DNA from: Mesorhizobium sp. RMAD-H1
GTDB taxonomy: Bacteria; Pseudomonadota; Alphaproteobacteria; Rhizobiales; Rhizobiaceae
DNA: 64,000 bases
Direction: 5' to 3'
NCBI RefSeq assembly: GCF_014191375.1
Contig: NZ_JACHWN010000007.1
Location: 186,001 to 250,000, forward strand
Below are positions 62,166 to 64,000 of the stretch, piece by piece. Both the position numbers and the translations under genes were made by a program. The notes below the pieces were generated by a model. The model was given only the letters and a program-made list of their open reading frames with translations. It had not been told where the DNA came from and searched no databases. Within the stretch, counting starts at the first letter, position 1; each line of letters opens with the position of its first letter.

Positions 62166-64000
62166 TCAGTTCAGGGTTACGCTGAGGCCTGCCCCAACGC
62201 CCCATGCGCCGCCTGCGGTCGTACCTGAAACATTGGCGCGGACGCGGCCGCTTTCGCTGGTGTAACCGGCGCCGAACGCAACTGCTCCCTCATTGCGCCA
62301 GTAGCCGCCGCCAACCGCCAGGCTGAGCTTGCCCGGCCGGTCGTCGTAACGCAGGGACGCTGCAGCCAGCCCGACCGCCGCGGCCTGGCGTGCCTCTTTC
62401 CGGATATCACCTATATCCGTATTGAGCTGGCTGAGCCGGGAATCGGTGTAGTCATTGGCCTGCTGCAGGGTCGTTCCGGCCACCTGGTCGGTATAGGTCT
62501 TTGCCTCGTCGACAGCCAGGCTTACCTGGTCGTTCGTATAGGATTTCGACGATGCCAACGTCGTCGCCATCCCATCATTGAACTGCTTGACGTTGACCGC
62601 ATCGGTATCCGCCACGCCCGCTGCGACATTGCGGATCAGCACGGGGGCGCTCGGGTCACCACCCTGCAAGGTAATGTTATTGGTCTTGGTGACGGATCCG
62701 TCCGGGTTGGTGACGGTATCATACTGTACTGAATTGGCCGCTGTCTGCCCGATACTTCCGATCTGGCTACCCAGGCTGTCCACCGCCTGGTTGGTCGCGT
62801 AGAGTTGACTGCCGTTGATCGCGTCCGTGGATGTGGCGCTGATCCGGCCAGCTGCAACATTGGTGATCGTACGCTCGTTGCCGACGTCGCCTACGCTGAC
62901 CGTGCTCGTCGGAGCAGTACCCGCGAAGGTGTAGTTCACATTGTTGATGGTGGTGCCGGTGGTCGCCACGGCGGCTGCGGTAGTCGAGCCCGCGCCGAGA
63001 GCAACGCTGCCCGGCTCATTGGCCGTGGCGCCGGCACCCAGCGCCATTGCCTGGATGCCGTTCGACGTCGCGTTCGTTCCGAGCGCGATGCCGTCGGCCA
63101 GATTGACGGTCGAGTTCTGACCGATGGCGACACCGCCCGGTGCTGTCATCTGAACGATGGCGCCATTGCCCATACCAATACCGTTGTCGCCGTTGACCGT
63201 TGTGCGCGGACCGATCGCCACCGAATCCAATCCGACTGCAAGTGAATCCGAGGCGGTCGAATTGGCGTGGAAATATTCGGTGGGTGACACCGCGAACGAG
63301 GTCAGCGCCCCCTTCAATTGGCGAAGGGTGACTGCATCCTGATCCTCGGTACCATCGGCAACATTCGTGATCTGCCGGTAGGATGTGGCATTGCCCACCG
63401 AGACCGCTCCGAGCAGGGATTTATCGGTCGTATTGTAGGGAACAATGCCCGTACCCGAGATGATGCTGCCGGAGGACGGCGCGACCGCGCGGTTCGCCAC
63501 GGATTGCGAACCCAGTGCGACGGAGCCGTCGATCGTCGATTGCGTGTTCTGGCCGATGGCGAGTGAACCATCGGCGCCTGCCTGGGCGTTCAAGCCTGCT
63601 GCTAGGCTGTTATTGCCGGTTGAAACGCTCTGCGGACCGATGGCGACCGAATCGGTTCCCGCCGGACTTGAATCCGCGAGGGTCGAATTAGCACGGAAAT
63701 ATTTGATGCCGCTGCCGTTGAGGGCGCTGTCGAAGGTCGTCAGGCTGTTGTTAACGGCGGTGAATGCGTCGCCTATCGTGGTGTAGGTGTTACCCGCGAT
63801 CGTGTAGGTCGGATTGCTGACGCTGCCATCGGGGTTCACGATGGCGCCGCCGCCGAGAATATTGGCGATGCTCAGCGATACGCCATAGAGCTGGGATCCG
63901 TTGACCGCTTCTGTAGAAGTCGAGGAAACCGTCCCAGGCAGAAGACCGGTGATCCCCGTGCCATTCATATCAAGACCGGAGGCGTTGAATACCTGACCAC
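62166..64000 (-). CDS. YadA-like trimeric autotransporter adhesin, 5' end beyond window
   Basis: C-terminal 600-plus residues, still open at the right edge (GQVFNASGLDMNG). Two left-handed-roll head segments: the first from about residue 90 counted from the ATG at 63968 (YFRANST..DSVAIGPQ, SLAIGQ, SVALGS), the second from about 232 (YFHANST..DSVAIGPR, GVAIGQ, GIALGT, AMALGA, SVALGA). Necks carry NGSQLY and TNVA-type motifs. A short coiled-coil stalk follows (KTYTDQVAGTTLQQANDYTDSRLSQL), then the last 70 residues form the membrane anchor (LAAASLRYDDRPGKLSLAVGGGYWRNEGAVAFGAGY...), ending in Asn. Surface adhesion/biofilm role by family. First gene of the envelope module visible here. Confidence 0.93.
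   Translation of the reverse strand, partial: GQVFNASGLDMNGTGITGLLPGTVSSTSTEAVNGSQLYGVSLSIANILGGGAIVNPDGSVSNPTYTIAGNTYTTIGDAFTAVNNSLTTFDSALNGSGIKYFRANSTLADSSPAGTDSVAIGPQSVSTGNNSLAAGLNAQAGADGSLAIGQNTQSTIDGSVALGSQSVANRAVAPSSGSIISGTGIVPYNTTDKSLLGAVSVGNATSYRQITNVADGTEDQDAVTLRQLKGALTSFAVSPTEYFHANSTASDSLAVGLDSVAIGPRTTVNGDNGIGMGNGAIVQMTAPGGVAIGQNSTVNLADGIALGTNATSNGIQAMALGAGATANEPGSVALGAGSTTAAAVATTGTTINNVNYTFAGTAPTSTVSVGDVGNERTITNVAAGRISATSTDAINGSQLYATNQAVDSLGSQIGSIGQTAANSVQYDTVTNPDGSVTKTNNITLQGGDPSAPVLIRNVAAGVADTDAVNVKQFNDGMATTLASSKSYTNDQVSLAVDEAKTYTDQVAGTTLQQANDYTDSRLSQLNTDIGDIRKEARQAAAVGLAAASLRYDDRPGKLSLAVGGGYWRNEGAVAFGAGYTSESGRVRANVSGTTAGGAWGVGAGLSVTLN
63275..63703 (-). repeat. Tandem head-domain repeat units within the adhesin
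   Basis: The unit Y-F-x-A-N-S-T ... D-S-V-A-I-G-P starts at about 63701 and again at about 63275 on the minus strand, followed each time by xAxG-type rolls. They are two diverged copies of a head module separated by a neck; such units vary in number between strains. Confidence 0.7.

Noticed and set aside
1-64000. tRNA genes, CRISPR arrays, insertion sequences, prophage or integrase genes
   Set aside because: I looked for cloverleaf-like T-arm sequences, regular short repeats, and transposase or integrase motifs and found none that hold up.

Overview
The window comes from a high-GC alphaproteobacterium, most likely of the Hyphomicrobiales (rhizobia/Brucella-type). The evidence is gene content: an IalB-family envelope protein beside a YadA-type trimeric autotransporter, several ABC importers, IclR/DeoR/TetR/MmyB-type regulators, a YagTSR-like molybdenum hydroxylase and GtsABC-like sugar uptake. 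Genus is not resolved. I found no rRNA, tRNA, CRISPR array, intact insertion sequence or prophage.

Region by region. (1) 1-7855: an operon on the minus strand for a Dpp/Opp-type peptide importer (binding protein, two permeases, an ATPase running off the left edge). Inside it are a gamma-glutamyltransferase-family Ntn hydrolase without a signal peptide and an alpha/beta hydrolase. It is divergent from an IclR regulator, with palindromes between them. The logic fits import of a gamma-glutamyl or amide compound followed by cytosolic cleavage. (2) 7920-27976: an exopolysaccharide/capsule locus with a flippase, GH5 and heparinase-II/III-like enzymes, a fatty-acid-hydroxylase-fold membrane protein, a CelD/FemAB-like acyltransferase, two PaaK/CapK-like adenylate-forming enzymes, two GT4 transferases, a Wzz/GumC-like chain-length protein, a polymerase-like membrane protein, a GINT1_N-like propeller protein, a WecG-family transferase, and the WecC/WecB pair that makes UDP-ManNAcA. 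(3) 28200-30875: a structured minus-strand RNA with a strong terminator, then a 14-TM-type MFS exporter divergent from its MmyB-type regulator.

(4) 30914-33990: a TIM-barrel isomerase-like gene and a Gfo/Idh-like gene that has lost both hallmark catalytic motifs, divergent from an XRE-type regulator. (5) 34029-48341: an orphan cupin-like protein and a long catabolic cluster. The cluster holds an acetolactate-synthase-like ThDP enzyme, a HisD paralogue with a full zinc/catalytic set, a sugar ABC importer, two tandem GMC oxidoreductases, a HAD phosphatase, a DeoR regulator and a GH3 protein without a recognisable acid/base dyad. The substrate is unknown; an oxidised sugar, polyol or cyclitol is the best guess. 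(6) 48743-50370: an MFS transporter and a small orphan protein.

(7) 50571-57736: a molybdenum-hydroxylase operon (2Fe-2S, FAD and Moco subunits) plus DoxX, a PQQ-type sugar dehydrogenase and a small secreted NTF2-like protein. It is controlled by a divergent TetR gene through two near-identical operators. The Moco subunit is frameshifted at its conserved R-A-P-G region, and a second decayed fragment of the same gene lies about 2.9 kb away. (8) 57839-59961: a YcaQ-like DNA glycosylase and a nucleotidyltransferase interrupted by one in-frame TAG. (9) 60253-64000: a tight four-gene envelope module (YadA-like adhesin running off the right edge, IalB, an anchored periplasmic protein, a DUF4189-like secreted protein). 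Many adjacent genes are coupled by ATGA stop/start overlaps, which supports the operon assignments.
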